DNA of 64,000 bases, from assembly GCF_016785085.1 (NCBI RefSeq), contig NZ_JAENHO010000004.1, positions 682,001 through 746,000 on the forward strand, written 5' to 3'. Source of the DNA: Paractinoplanes lichenicola. GTDB taxonomy: Bacteria > Actinomycetota > Actinomycetes > Mycobacteriales > Micromonosporaceae. The notes under the pieces are model-generated. The model ran no database searches. It saw only the letters and a program-made list of their open reading frames with translations, and was not told where the DNA came from. The position numbers and the translations under genes are program-made. Within the stretch, counting starts at the first letter, position 1. Every line of letters begins with the position of its first letter. Positions 44,412 to 53,160 of this stretch are shown here, in pieces.

Positions 44412-46183
44412 GCAGCAGGGTGCCGCTGCGGCACAGCCTGGTGACCCGGCTGCTGCTCACCTCGATCGCGATCGCGGTCGCGGCCATCGCGGCGACCGCC
44501 TGGCTGGCCACCCGCACCGCGACCCGGGCGATCGTCGCGGAGCAGAGCCGCTCACTCACTGACGACAAGGGCGTCTACGAGATGCTGGTTGGCTACGCGG
44601 CCACCCACCCGGACTGGTCCGGCGCGGCGCCGTTGATCAGCGCGCGGGCCGCGAAGCTGGACCGGCGGATCACGCTGACCACCGACGACCTGCGGATTAT
44701 CGCCGAGTCGTCGCCCGGGCCCTCGCTGCGCACCGCCCGCCCGTCGGCCGTGGTCGACCCGCTCAACCTCGACATCGGGCTGACCGGTGGCACCGAGCGT
44801 ATCGACTCGCGGGCGGTCGGTCCCTACCGGCTCACCGACTCCGACCGGGCCAAACTCCGCGACGTGGCCGCGGCACAGGTGGGCTGCCTGCGCCGAGCCG
44901 GGGCGGAGGGGAAGGTCACGGACGACCCGGGCGGCCGGCCCGTGGTGACCACGACAGCCGAGCTCAGCAGCGCCGCTTACACATGCCTGGCGGCCGGCGC
45001 AATCGTCACTCCAGCCGAGCGGAAGGCGCTCGATACGCTTGCCGCGTCTACCGCCCGCTGTGCTGAATGGCCCCCAGAGGCCCTCCTGCGGATCGGGCCG
45101 GACTTCTCGATCTCCCTTGGGCGATCCCATGACGTGGTCTATCTGCCGCTGGAGCGGGTGCGCGGACTGGATTCTTCCACCGTCGCGCGCCTCAAGTCGT
45201 GCCTGGAGCAGTCGCGCCGCAACCAACTGCGGCCGTACGTCGCCCCGCCCGCCCTGCTGTTTCTGACCGGCCCGAGCTCGGGCGTCGATCGCACCACGTT
45301 CACGCTGAGCCGGGAGAACACGATCCGGATCGTCGGCACGACCGGCGCTGTGCTGCTGGCCACCATCCTGATCACCGTGCTGGTCGGCCGCCGCCTGGTC
45401 CGGCCACTGCGCGCGCTCACCGAGGCGGCCGACCGGCAGGCCCCGATCGCCTCGACCGGCCGCGACGAGATCGGCCACCTGGCCCGCGCGCTGGATGCCT
45501 CGGCCGAACGCCGCGACCGGGCCGAGGCGCAGCGCCGGGCCATGGTCAGCGATGTGGCGCACGAGCTGCGCACTCCGCTGACAAACATCCGCAGCTGGCT
45601 GGAGGCGGCCCAGGACGACCTCGCGCCCACCGATGCGCAGCTGGTCACACTGCTGCACGAGGAGGCCACGCAGCTGCAGCACATCATCGACGACCTGGGC
45701 GACCTGGCCGCGGCCGACGCCGGCACCCTGCGGATACATCCGGCGCCGACCGACGTACGGGACCTGGTCGGTCAGGTGGTGGAAAGCCACCGCGGGGTGG
45801 CACACGCAGCCGAAGTCACGCTGGCGGTCAAGGTGCACGGCACGCCGATAGTGTGGGCCGACGCGGTCCGGCTGCGTCAGGTGGTCGGCAATCTGGTGTC
45901 GAACGCGATCCGCTACACCCCGGCCGGTGGCGCGGTGACGGTCGGTGCGGAGGGCACAACGATCACCGTACGCGACACCGGGGTGGGTATCCCGGCCGAG
46001 CACCTGCCCCGTATTTTTGACCGCTTCTGGCGCGCCGACGAATCCCGCAGCCGCGCCACCGGCGGCAGCGGTCTGGGTCTGGCCATCACCCGCAAGCTGG
46101 TGGAGGCGCACGGCGGCACGATCGAGGTGGACAGCACCCCCGGCGAGGGCAGCCTCTTCACGGTGCGGCTGCCGGACCGGTAG
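44408..46183 (+). CDS. Sensor histidine kinase
   Basis: A 591-residue kinase starting with GTG 44408, overlapping the regulator stop. It has a TM helix near residue 15-30, a large extracytoplasmic part with several Cys, a second TM helix (TGAVLLATILITVLVG), a HAMP domain, phospho-His in VAHELRTPLTNIRSW, an N box (VVGNLVSNAIRYTP), DTGVGIP and GSGLGLAITRKLVEAHGG. All catalytic boxes are present. Its cognate regulator is broken, so it may signal to another partner or be on the way to loss. Confidence 0.9.
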   Translation: MSSRVPLRHSLVTRLLLTSIAIAVAAIAATAWLATRTATRAIVAEQSRSLTDDKGVYEMLVGYAATHPDWSGAAPLISARAAKLDRRITLTTDDLRIIAESSPGPSLRTARPSAVVDPLNLDIGLTGGTERIDSRAVGPYRLTDSDRAKLRDVAAAQVGCLRRAGAEGKVTDDPGGRPVVTTTAELSSAAYTCLAAGAIVTPAERKALDTLAASTARCAEWPPEALLRIGPDFSISLGRSHDVVYLPLERVRGLDSSTVARLKSCLEQSRRNQLRPYVAPPALLFLTGPSSGVDRTTFTLSRENTIRIVGTTGAVLLATILITVLVGRRLVRPLRALTEAADRQAPIASTGRDEIGHLARALDASAERRDRAEAQRRAMVSDVAHELRTPLTNIRSWLEAAQDDLAPTDAQLVTLLHEEATQLQHIIDDLGDLAAADAGTLRIHPAPTDVRDLVGQVVESHRGVAHAAEVTLAVKVHGTPIVWADAVRLRQVVGNLVSNAIRYTPAGGAVTVGAEGTTITVRDTGVGIPAEHLPRIFDRFWRADESRSRATGGSGLGLAITRKLVEAHGGTIEVDSTPGEGSLFTVRLPDR

Positions 46184-46198
46184 CAAGGCTCGCGGTGC

Positions 46199-46362
46199 TC
46201 AGTGACCGACCGCGACCTTGACCATGTGGCCCACCATGTCGGCGAGAATGTGCGCGAGAAAGGCGGACGCGGCCACGCCGAGCAGAGCGGCGTGGCCGTG
46301 ACGCAGATCGTCGCCGATCAGAGGTACGACGGTGGCAAAAATGAGAATGTTGTCGTAGACCT
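46199..46362 (-). pseudogene. C-terminal fragment of a membrane protein
   Basis: The minus strand reads VYDNILIFATVVPLIGDDL, HAALLGVAASAFLAHILADM and stops at 46199. It is two hydrophobic segments with no start. The family is unknown. The rest of 46184-46419 is empty. Confidence 0.4.
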
Positions 46363-46419
46363 ACGCGGCGGTACGTGCCGCCGCTCGATCCCGCGAAGTC
46401 ACACTTCTCCCCGTGAGTG

Positions 46420-47523
46420 TCAGCTCATGGCCGCGCGGATTCGCTCGTTGCGGGCATCGATTGCTTCCTGGGTCGCGGGAGTCACCAGGTCGGCACCGCC
46501 GGCGGCGGCCGCCTGTCCGGTACGCACGTACGGACGCTGGCGTTCCTCGTAGCGGGCGAAGCCGGCGGCGAGGTCGTCCTCCCGCAGTTCTTCGGCGAGG
46601 AACCAGGTGCCGAGCAGAGCCAGTGTGGTGCCGCGGCCGGACAGGCCCGACGCGGCGTGGGCGGCGTCACCGACGAGCACGACGCGGCCGGTGTGCCAGG
46701 TAGGCATGTGGACCTGGCTGCAGGAGTCGAAGTACAGCTCGGGGTCGGCGTTCGCGGCGGCGATCAGTTCCGGTACGCGCCACTGGCCGTGCCCAGCGTA
46801 CGCATCGGTGAGGATCTTCTTCTGCGCGTCGAGGTCGTGGTAGTCGTAGTCGACCCAGTCCGAGCGGAACTCGAAGACCGCCAGAGCTCGGTCGTGATAG
46901 CGCATGATGCTGGCCATGCGGCCGGGGTAGTTGTAGGTCGGGTTCGGCAGGTCGGCTCGGCCGGCTTCGGCGGGCAGGTCGGCGATCGCGACGTAGACGC
47001 CGAGGTGCTCCACGAACTGCTTCTCCGGTCCGAAGACCAGCCGCCGGGTGGTGGAGTGCAGCCCGTCCGCGCCGACGATCAGATCGAAGCGTTCGGTGCG
47101 GCCGGACACGAAACGCACCTCGACGCCGGTGCCGTCTTCGGTGAGCGTCCCGATGGAGTCGTTGAAGACGACTGTCGTTTCCGCTGGTAGAGCTTCGGCT
47201 AGCAGGTTGGCCAGGTCCTCGCGGGCGATCTCGATGTCGTCGCCGGAGTCGTCGAACTCCGCGACAGGCAGCGGCGCGACGGCGTTGCCGTCGGCGTCGA
47301 CGAAGACGGTCTGATCGGTCATGTGCAGCCGGTGCTCACGGATTTTGTCGAGCAGTCCCATCTTCGCGGTGATGTCGATGGCGTCGCCGCGTACGTCGAT
47401 CGGCGAGCCGTTGACCCGGAAGTGCGAGGAGCGCTCGACGATCGTGACGTCGTGGCCACGGGTAACGAGGTTGGTGGCGGCGGACAGGCCGGCCATGCCG
47501 GCGCCGGAGACGAGGATCTTCAT
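46420..47523 (-). CDS. FAD-dependent monooxygenase, PHBH fold
   Basis: A 367-residue flavoprotein: KILVSGAGMAGLSAATNLVTRGHDVTIVE (GxGxxG) at the N-terminus, IVGADGLHSTTRRLVF (DG motif) and VVLVGDAAHAASGLSGRGTT (GD motif). ATG 47521-47523 starts right at the Rossmann strand. It is divergent from a TetR gene with a palindromic operator between. It hydroxylates a small or aromatic compound, or inactivates a xenobiotic; the substrate is unknown. Confidence 0.92.
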   Translation of the reverse strand: MKILVSGAGMAGLSAATNLVTRGHDVTIVERSSHFRVNGSPIDVRGDAIDITAKMGLLDKIREHRLHMTDQTVFVDADGNAVAPLPVAEFDDSGDDIEIAREDLANLLAEALPAETTVVFNDSIGTLTEDGTGVEVRFVSGRTERFDLIVGADGLHSTTRRLVFGPEKQFVEHLGVYVAIADLPAEAGRADLPNPTYNYPGRMASIMRYHDRALAVFEFRSDWVDYDYHDLDAQKKILTDAYAGHGQWRVPELIAAANADPELYFDSCSQVHMPTWHTGRVVLVGDAAHAASGLSGRGTTLALLGTWFLAEELREDDLAAGFARYEERQRPYVRTGQAAAAGGADLVTPATQEAIDARNERIRAAMS

Positions 47524-47545
47524 GGTGTTCCCTCCTTGGGATTGC

Positions 47546-47570
47546 TTAAGGCGACAGTACGTCGCTTTAA
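47546..47570. promoter_or_regulatory. TetR operator between the monooxygenase and TetR
   Basis: TTAAGGCGAC (47546-47555) and GTCGCTTTAA (47561-47570) are inverted copies with one mismatch around AGTAC. The site lies 23 bases from the monooxygenase start and 44 from TetR. Confidence 0.75.
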
Positions 47571-47613
47571 GGCGCGTCGCCACTTCACCGGAGATTTGAG
47601 AGAATCAACCTTG

Positions 47614-48216
47614 ATGGCTGAGAAGAGCAGGCCTGGTGGACGTACGGCCCGGGTGCGCGCGCAGATCCTTGCGGCGACTGTCGACCTGGTCGCGCGGGAG
47701 GGCGTGGCCGGGTTCCGGTACGAGGAGGTGGCCGAGCGGGCCGGCGTGCACCGGGCCAGCGTGTACCGCAACTGGCCGGACCGCGACGAACTGGTCGTCG
47801 AGGCGCTGGCCCAGTACGCGGCGCGGCAGGTGCCGTTCCCCGACACCGGCGACCTGCGCGCCGACCTGGTGGAGTTCCTGCTCGGTCAGGCAGCCGAACT
47901 CGCCGAGCCGGTCGGGCGCGCGCTCGAGAACGCCGTGTCGAACAGCGAGAGCGAGGCGGTTAAGCGCACCGTTCGCAGGGTGCTCGACCGCCGGCTGGAA
48001 ACTGTGCGCACCCGGCTCGAGCGGGCGACGGATCGGGACGAGTTGCAGGCCGTGGATCCGTTGTTCTTCGCGCACCTGGTGGCCGGGCCGGCCCACCTGG
48101 CGCACATGCACGGTGTCGCCTACGGCCGGGCCGAGGCGGAACGCACCGCCGACGTCGTGCTGGCGGGCCTGAGGGCGACCAGTACGACGCGTCATTCACG
48201 AGAGGAACGCGGCTGA
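47614..48216 (+). CDS. TetR-family regulator
   Basis: A 200-residue protein: RAQILAATVDLVAREGVAGFRYEEVAERAGVHRASVYRNW is the helix-turn-helix, followed by a TetR_C-like ligand domain (FFAHLVAGPAHLAHM). ATG 47614 places the start 12 residues before the first helix. It controls the divergent monooxygenase and itself. Confidence 0.92.
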   Translation: MAEKSRPGGRTARVRAQILAATVDLVAREGVAGFRYEEVAERAGVHRASVYRNWPDRDELVVEALAQYAARQVPFPDTGDLRADLVEFLLGQAAELAEPVGRALENAVSNSESEAVKRTVRRVLDRRLETVRTRLERATDRDELQAVDPLFFAHLVAGPAHLAHMHGVAYGRAEAERTADVVLAGLRATSTTRHSREERG

Positions 48217-48520
48217 GTGCGTGTGCGCCTCGACGCCCATGGGCAGTTCCGCAAGCAGTTCCATCGCCCCCTCCGCAACTCATCGGCGAGCGGGCTGTGG
48301 ATGACCACCGGGCTTGCGGCGTTGACCGGAATGTTGCCAGCTTCCGAGATGGTCGTGCTCGGGCAGCCTGGACGCGGCCAAGCTGGGCACTCTGACGGCG
48401 CCGCAGCGTAAGTACGTATCACTCCGGTCACGGGGGCCGTCGGCAGAACCTGACGAATTTCATACAACTGGCTCCTATGGTCTGTTCTTGATCATCTCAA
48501 TGAACCGATCGGGAGACCTC
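48217..48520. other. Gap without a convincing gene
   Basis: A minus-strand stretch near 48260-48350 (ISEAGNIPVNAASPVVIHSP) looks protein-like, but I could not extend it or name it. No hairpin or operator stands out. Confidence 0.4.
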
Positions 48521-49618
48521 GTGAGACGACGTACGTTCCTGGGCGCGGCAGTGCTCGTCGTGGTGACCGTCGCTGTTTTTTCAATGGCGAATCGGAGTGA
48601 CACCGCCGGCGCGACCACGACGCCGCCGGCCTTGGTCTCGGCGTCAGTGGGAGTCGTCGAGTACAACCTGGGTGACAGAGCCTTCACCGACAAGCCGGAC
48701 TGGGATGGCAACTCCGAACTGCGCGCCGTTGTGCACTACCCGACGAGAATGAGCGGCAAGCTGCCCGTGGTGGTGCTACTACACGGTCAGAACATCTCCT
48801 GTCACACCGCGGACGAGGACGACTGGACCTGGCCCTGTCCGCCCGGGGTCAAGCCGTACCCGAACAACCGCGGCTACGACTACCTCGCGCGTGCCCTGGC
48901 CCAGGACGGCTTCGTGGTCGTTGCGCCAACCGCCAACGGCCTCAACTACAACATGGGTGTCGCACCTCAGCGGGCCCACCTGATCAACAAGCACCTCGCG
49001 ATGCTGCAGAAGCTCACGACCACCGGCGCCGGGCCGCTCGCGGGCAAGTTCAGCGACCCGGCCACCGGACGCAAGTCCGACGTCGACTTCCGCGGTCGGC
49101 TCGACCTGAGCCGGGTGGGGACTATGGGCCACTCGGTCGGCGGCGAGGGCGTCTACTACCAGGCGGCCGACGCCAACCGACGGGAGTTGCCGGCCGGGGT
49201 GTCGATCCGGGGTGTCGTCGCGGTTGCCTCCCCCAACAGCAATATGTTCGACACCACGGTCACCAAGGCGCAGGTGGCCGTGCTGTCCGCGGCCTGTTTC
49301 GGAGACAGTGACCAGGCCTTCTACCGCAACGCCAAGGCCCACCACGGTGTCGGTGGCTTCCTTGTCAAGGTGGCCAAGGCCAATCACAACTACTTCAACA
49401 CCGAGTGGACGAAGGGACCGGGCCCGGCGGACGGCGACGACACCGAGTGCCCAGAGGCGAAGGGCCGGCCCACCGCGGCCGCCCAGCAGAACCTCGCGGT
49501 CACGTATCTGCGAGCCTTCTACGCGTACGCCCTGAAGGGCGATCGGCGCGGTCTGCCCGTGCTGACCGGCAAGACCCCGGTCGGTGGCGTCAGCACGCAG
49601 ACCGAGACGTTCCGCTGA
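48521..49618 (+). CDS. Secreted alpha/beta hydrolase, chlorophyllase/PET-hydrolase-like fold
   Basis: A 365-residue protein. GTG 48521 follows GGGAG and gives a signal peptide with an Arg-rich start (RRRTFLGAAVLVVVTVAVFS); an earlier ATG at 48500 has no ribosome site. VVVLLHGQNISC is the oxyanion region, MGHSVGGEGVYY holds the nucleophile Ser, and KANHNYFNTEW probably the His. It is an exported ester hydrolase; the substrate is unknown. Confidence 0.85.
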   Translation: MRRRTFLGAAVLVVVTVAVFSMANRSDTAGATTTPPALVSASVGVVEYNLGDRAFTDKPDWDGNSELRAVVHYPTRMSGKLPVVVLLHGQNISCHTADEDDWTWPCPPGVKPYPNNRGYDYLARALAQDGFVVVAPTANGLNYNMGVAPQRAHLINKHLAMLQKLTTTGAGPLAGKFSDPATGRKSDVDFRGRLDLSRVGTMGHSVGGEGVYYQAADANRRELPAGVSIRGVVAVASPNSNMFDTTVTKAQVAVLSAACFGDSDQAFYRNAKAHHGVGGFLVKVAKANHNYFNTEWTKGPGPADGDDTECPEAKGRPTAAAQQNLAVTYLRAFYAYALKGDRRGLPVLTGKTPVGGVSTQTETFR

Positions 49619-49764
49619 GGCCGACCGAAATCGTTCGGGCGCCCAACTGTCGACTTCAGCGGCGATCCGCTTGTGGACGCCTACCGCATGGACGAACGGC
49701 GAACGCGACGTCAATCAACCCTCGGATACGAGAACCACTTAAGCCCGCGTCATAGGGGATTCTT

Positions 49765-50217
49765 ATGTATCACGCTATTGTCAAGCGCATTGCCGTGCGA
49801 AACTTCCAGCTGGTTTCCGATCACAACTACGAACCGTTACTGAAGAATTGCGCGCCCACCATTCACCACCGCTTCGGTGGTGCTCATGCGCTAGGCGGTG
49901 AACGTCACGACCGCGACGGGCTTCGCCGCTGGCTTGAGCGGGTGGGCCGGGTCACGCCGACGCTGCGTCTGACCGTCACTGACGTCTGGGTCAAGGGTTG
50001 GCCGGGCCGCACCACCCTCATCATCCGATGGACGGCGACGCAGGACATGCCCGACGGGTCACCGTACGACCAGCACGGCGTACACGTCATCGAGATGCGC
50101 TGGTTCAAGGTCGTCTCCATCGACGCCAATGAGGACTCGCAGTTGGTCGACGCCGCTCTGAAGATCATCGCCGCCCATGGCGTAGAGGAAGCTCTCGCCG
50201 CGCCGATCATCAGCTAG
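49765..50217 (+). CDS. SnoaL-like (NTF2-fold) protein
   Basis: A 150-residue protein: AIVKRIAVRNFQLVSDHNYEPLLKNCAP, then HHRFGGAHALGGERHDRDGLRRWLERV and TDVWVKGWPGRTTLIIRWTA, the usual cone-shaped barrel order. Such proteins are small isomerases, hydrolases or ligand binders. It stands alone between the secreted hydrolase and a TetR gene. Confidence 0.82.
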   Translation: MYHAIVKRIAVRNFQLVSDHNYEPLLKNCAPTIHHRFGGAHALGGERHDRDGLRRWLERVGRVTPTLRLTVTDVWVKGWPGRTTLIIRWTATQDMPDGSPYDQHGVHVIEMRWFKVVSIDANEDSQLVDAALKIIAAHGVEEALAAPIIS

Positions 50218-50261
50218 CCGAAACCTCGGCTCCGATCGGCGGCGCACCTTCGGGTACGAAG

Positions 50262-51002
50262 CTACGGTCGGTCGCTCGATCGCGCGAGGTTGTCCATGAA
50301 CAGTTCGAGTGTGAAGTCGAAGCGTTCGTGACCGGTACCCGAGGTCAGTTCCGCCGCGTACCGGGTCGTCTGGGGGAATGTGTCTGAGGGGAGGGCCTCG
50401 AGGCGGCTCACCAGTTCGTCGCGAGACAGAATCCAGGTGGCTTCGGAGTCGCGGCGCCGACGCTCGACCAGCGCCGACTCCAGCGCGTAGCCGGCGACAT
50501 AGAGCGAGAGCCCGTCGATGACCCAGGCCGCAGTCCGGGGTGCGGCGCCCGAGGCTAGAGCGATCGCGAAGAGCCCCTCACTGACCCGCAGAGTCTCCAC
50601 GTGAGTCGGAACGATGGCCAGCGCGGCCCGGGAGATACCCGGATATCCCAGGTAAAGATCGCGGAGCTGGACGTACACGTCCCTCAGCTGCTCCCGCCAT
50701 CGCACAGGGTCGGACCGGGGCAGCGCGATCCGCGAGCACACCCATCCGACCAGCAGATCGTCGATGTCGGCCTTGTTGACGATGTGGGCGTAGAGCGAGG
50801 ACGGGCCGGTGCCGAGCACCTTGGCCACGCTGCGGATAGTCAACGCGTCGTACCCATCGGCGGAGACAACCTGCAACGCGGCCTGCGTGATCCGCTCGAC
50901 GGTGATAGGCGCTCGCCGGGGTGCCGAGCCGGCGAGACCGGCGTCGAAGCGGGCCAGCCGGGCCGCGCGAGGCCGGGAGGGGTCGACTGCCATGTCGATC
51001 AT
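50262..51002 (-). CDS. TetR-family regulator with TetR_C-type ligand domain
   Basis: A 246-residue protein: ITVERITQAALQVVSADGYDALTIRSVAKVLGTGPSSLYAHIVNKADI is the helix-turn-helix, and the long ligand domain follows TetR_C_1 style (ISRAALAIVPTHVETLRVSEGLFAI). It may start at ATG 51002 or 50993. It is divergent from the TetX-like gene, and three palindromes lie right beside its start. It likely represses both genes, tetracycline-repressor fashion. Confidence 0.92.
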   Translation of the reverse strand: MIDMAVDPSRPRAARLARFDAGLAGSAPRRAPITVERITQAALQVVSADGYDALTIRSVAKVLGTGPSSLYAHIVNKADIDDLLVGWVCSRIALPRSDPVRWREQLRDVYVQLRDLYLGYPGISRAALAIVPTHVETLRVSEGLFAIALASGAAPRTAAWVIDGLSLYVAGYALESALVERRRRDSEATWILSRDELVSRLEALPSDTFPQTTRYAAELTSGTGHERFDFTLELFMDNLARSSDRP

Positions 51003-51013
51003 TATACGTTGAC

Positions 51014-51066
51014 ACGAACTTAGTTCGTTTAGTAGAACTTAGTTCGTTCTAACGAACTAAGTTCGT
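51014..51066. promoter_or_regulatory. Three phased operator palindromes
   Basis: ACGAACT-T-AGTTCGT (51014-51028), the near-copy AGAACT-T-AGTTCGT (51034-51047) and ACGAACT-A-AGTTCGT (51052-51066) have centres at 51021, 51040 and 51059, exactly 19 bases apart. They fill the gap between TetR and the TetX-like gene. Confidence 0.88.
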
Positions 51067-51080
51067 CAGGAAGGATTGTC

Positions 51081-52202
51081 ATGACGACCTCGGTAACAGT
51101 CATCGGCGCGGGCCTCGGTGGCCTCACCCTCGCCCGAGTGCTGCACCTCCACGGCGTCCCGGTTGTCGTCTACGACAGCGAAGCCTCCGCCGATGCCCGC
51201 ACCCAAGGTGGACAACTGGACCTGCACCAGCACAGCGGTCAGCTTGCTCTCGAGATCGCCGGGCTGACCGACGAGTACCGTGCGATCATCCATCGGGGTG
51301 GTGGCGCGCAACGGATTCTCGATCAGCACGGCGAAGTGCTGGTCGAACTCCCCGACGACGGTTCGATGACCCGGCCGGAGGCGCTACGTGGGGACATCCG
51401 GCGCATCTTGCTCGAGTCGCTGCCGACCGGGACCGTGCAATGGAGCAAGAAGCTTCAGTCGGCGACCCCAGCGGGGTCAGGCCGTCACGAACTGGCGTTC
51501 GCAGACGGCACAACCGCCGTCTCCAACCTGGTGGTGGGCGCCGACGGAACGTGGTCCAAGATCCGCCCACTGGTCTCCGAGGCCAAGCCGGTTTACGCGG
51601 GCATGAGCTACGTCGATCTCTATCTGCACGACGTGGACGACCACCACCCCGAGGCAGCCAGAACGGTCGGCGGTGGCGCGATGAAGGCCCTGATCCCCGG
51701 CCAAGGTTTTCTGGCCCATCGGGAAGCGAACGGCGTCATCCATACGTACGTCGTCTTTTTCCGGCCGGTCGAGTGGTTCGCCGACATCGACTTCGCCGAC
51801 GCCCTGGGCGCCAAGAAACGGATCGCCGCCGAGTTCGACGGATGGGCCCCAGAGCTGACTTCGCTGATTACCGATGGTGAGACCAATGCCGTGCTGCGCA
51901 GCGTCTACAAGCTCCCCAACGATCACCGGTGGGACCGGATCCCCGGCGTGACACTGCTCGGTGACGCGGCACACGTCAGCCTCCCCGGCGGCGACGGCGC
52001 GAACCTGGCCATGCTCGACGGCGCCGAACTCGGCCAGTCCATCGCCGCCCACCCCGACGACCTCGAAACCGCCCTAGCCGCGTACGAGAAAGCCATGTTC
52101 CCGCGCAGCGAAGCCGCCGCGATCGCCGCCCACAAGACGATCGACCTCATTTTCGGCGCCCACGCCCCCCAAGGCCTCGTCAGCCTCTTCCAGCGCGGCT
52201 GA
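51081..52202 (+). CDS. TetX-like FAD-dependent monooxygenase
   Basis: A 373-residue flavoprotein: VTVIGAGLGGLTLARVLHLHG, GGQLDLHQHSGQLALEIAGL, RGDIRRILLESLP, LVVGADGTWSKIRPL and TLLGDAAHVSLPGGDGANLAMLDGAEL follow the TetX flavin-destructase order. ATG 51081 follows AGGAAGG. It may hydroxylate and inactivate a polyketide-like antibiotic or a plant or soil compound; tetracycline itself is not shown. The divergent TetR with triple operators suggests tight, ligand-released control. Confidence 0.9.
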   Translation: MTTSVTVIGAGLGGLTLARVLHLHGVPVVVYDSEASADARTQGGQLDLHQHSGQLALEIAGLTDEYRAIIHRGGGAQRILDQHGEVLVELPDDGSMTRPEALRGDIRRILLESLPTGTVQWSKKLQSATPAGSGRHELAFADGTTAVSNLVVGADGTWSKIRPLVSEAKPVYAGMSYVDLYLHDVDDHHPEAARTVGGGAMKALIPGQGFLAHREANGVIHTYVVFFRPVEWFADIDFADALGAKKRIAAEFDGWAPELTSLITDGETNAVLRSVYKLPNDHRWDRIPGVTLLGDAAHVSLPGGDGANLAMLDGAELGQSIAAHPDDLETALAAYEKAMFPRSEAAAIAAHKTIDLIFGAHAPQGLVSLFQRG

Positions 52203-52316
52203 CGCCTTATCCGCGGGCGACATGTTGGTGGGCGAGCCGTCCAAGGCTATGGCGCCGAACGCGGGGATAAAGTCATTGTGGAGGTAGGCGGTGTAGCGGT
52301 TGACAGTGAGCCATTT

Positions 52317-53099
52317 TCATCCTGAGTAGGCCGGGTTCTCGATGTGGTGCAGGGCGAGGATGGCCTGCACGATCGCGGTCGCCCGGTGGGGGCTGCAGCG
52401 GAGTTTCGTCAGGAGTTTCCAGGTCTTGAGGGTGGCGTTGGCGCGTTCGCCGATGGCACGGATCCGAGCGTGTGCCCGGTTGACCTTCTTCTGCCAGGCG
52501 GACAGTTTCGGCCGGTAGCGGTGCCGTTTGAACGGGGTCCGGATGCTGCCGCGGGCTCCTTGGTGGGCCTTGTCGGCGAACGTCATCACGTTCGCGCTGG
52601 TCAAAGCCTGGATGATGGCGTGGGTGCGGGCGGCAGTCAGGTCGTGGATAGCGCCGGGCAAGGCTGCCGATGCCCAGATGAGCCGGCCTGCCGCATCGGC
52701 TATGACCTGCACGTTCACCCCGTGCCGGCGGTGTTTGCCGGAGTAGTAGGGCTTCTGGTCGGCGACCCGGTCGATCGGGATCAGGGTGCCGTCGAGGATC
52801 ACGTAGGCGAGCAGCCGGATTCTGGCCATCGCCGCCTCGAGGTCGTCGGCGGTGGCCGCGAGCAGATTGATGGCTTCGCGGACGTAACGCCAGGCAGTCG
52901 TTACGCCGATCTCGAAACCGCTGGCCAGGCGGGTCAGGGTGTCGCCGTTACGCAGGTGGGCCAGAGCGAGCAGGGCTTGCCGGCCGGGGTCGAGGCGCCG
53001 CCAACGGGACCTGCACTGCTGGCGGTGGGCTCGGATGAGGCCGGCGAGGTGGTTCAGGCTGCGAGTGGACAACGGAATCGCGGCAGGGTAAGACAGCAC
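52317..53099 (-). CDS. DDE transposase, DDE_Tnp_4 / IS5-like
   Basis: A 260-residue transposase with an N-terminal helix-turn-helix (LRNGDTLTRLASGFEIGVTTAWRYV) and catalytic region VILDGTLIPIDRV (first Asp), TFADKAHQGARG (second Asp) and AIGERANATLKTWKLL (Glu). The stop lies inside the terminal repeat. The start GTG/ATG region lies in interlocking inverted repeats at 53088-53160. All three catalytic acids are present, so it looks functional. Confidence 0.88.
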   Translation of the reverse strand: MLSYPAAIPLSTRSLNHLAGLIRAHRQQCRSRWRRLDPGRQALLALAHLRNGDTLTRLASGFEIGVTTAWRYVREAINLLAATADDLEAAMARIRLLAYVILDGTLIPIDRVADQKPYYSGKHRRHGVNVQVIADAAGRLIWASAALPGAIHDLTAARTHAIIQALTSANVMTFADKAHQGARGSIRTPFKRHRYRPKLSAWQKKVNRAHARIRAIGERANATLKTWKLLTKLRCSPHRATAIVQAILALHHIENPAYSG

Positions 53100-53160
53100 A
53101 GCGAGGCTCCCGGTTGGGGCATCGGATCTTGGTCGACTGCTGTCTTACCGGGAGCCTCGC
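53088..53160 (-). promoter_or_regulatory. Interlocking inverted repeats at the transposase start
   Basis: GGTAAGACAGCA (53088-53099) pairs with TGCTGTCTTACC (53138-53149). GCGAGGCTCCCGGT (53101-53114) pairs with ACCGGGAGCCTCGC (53147-53160). The arms alternate in order, so both helices together would be a pseudoknot. One arm covers the start codon. Confidence 0.7.

Noticed and set aside
51014..51066. CRISPR-like or iteron array
   Set aside because: Only three short units of 15 bp, palindromic and inside a TetR-divergent promoter; no spacers or cas genes.
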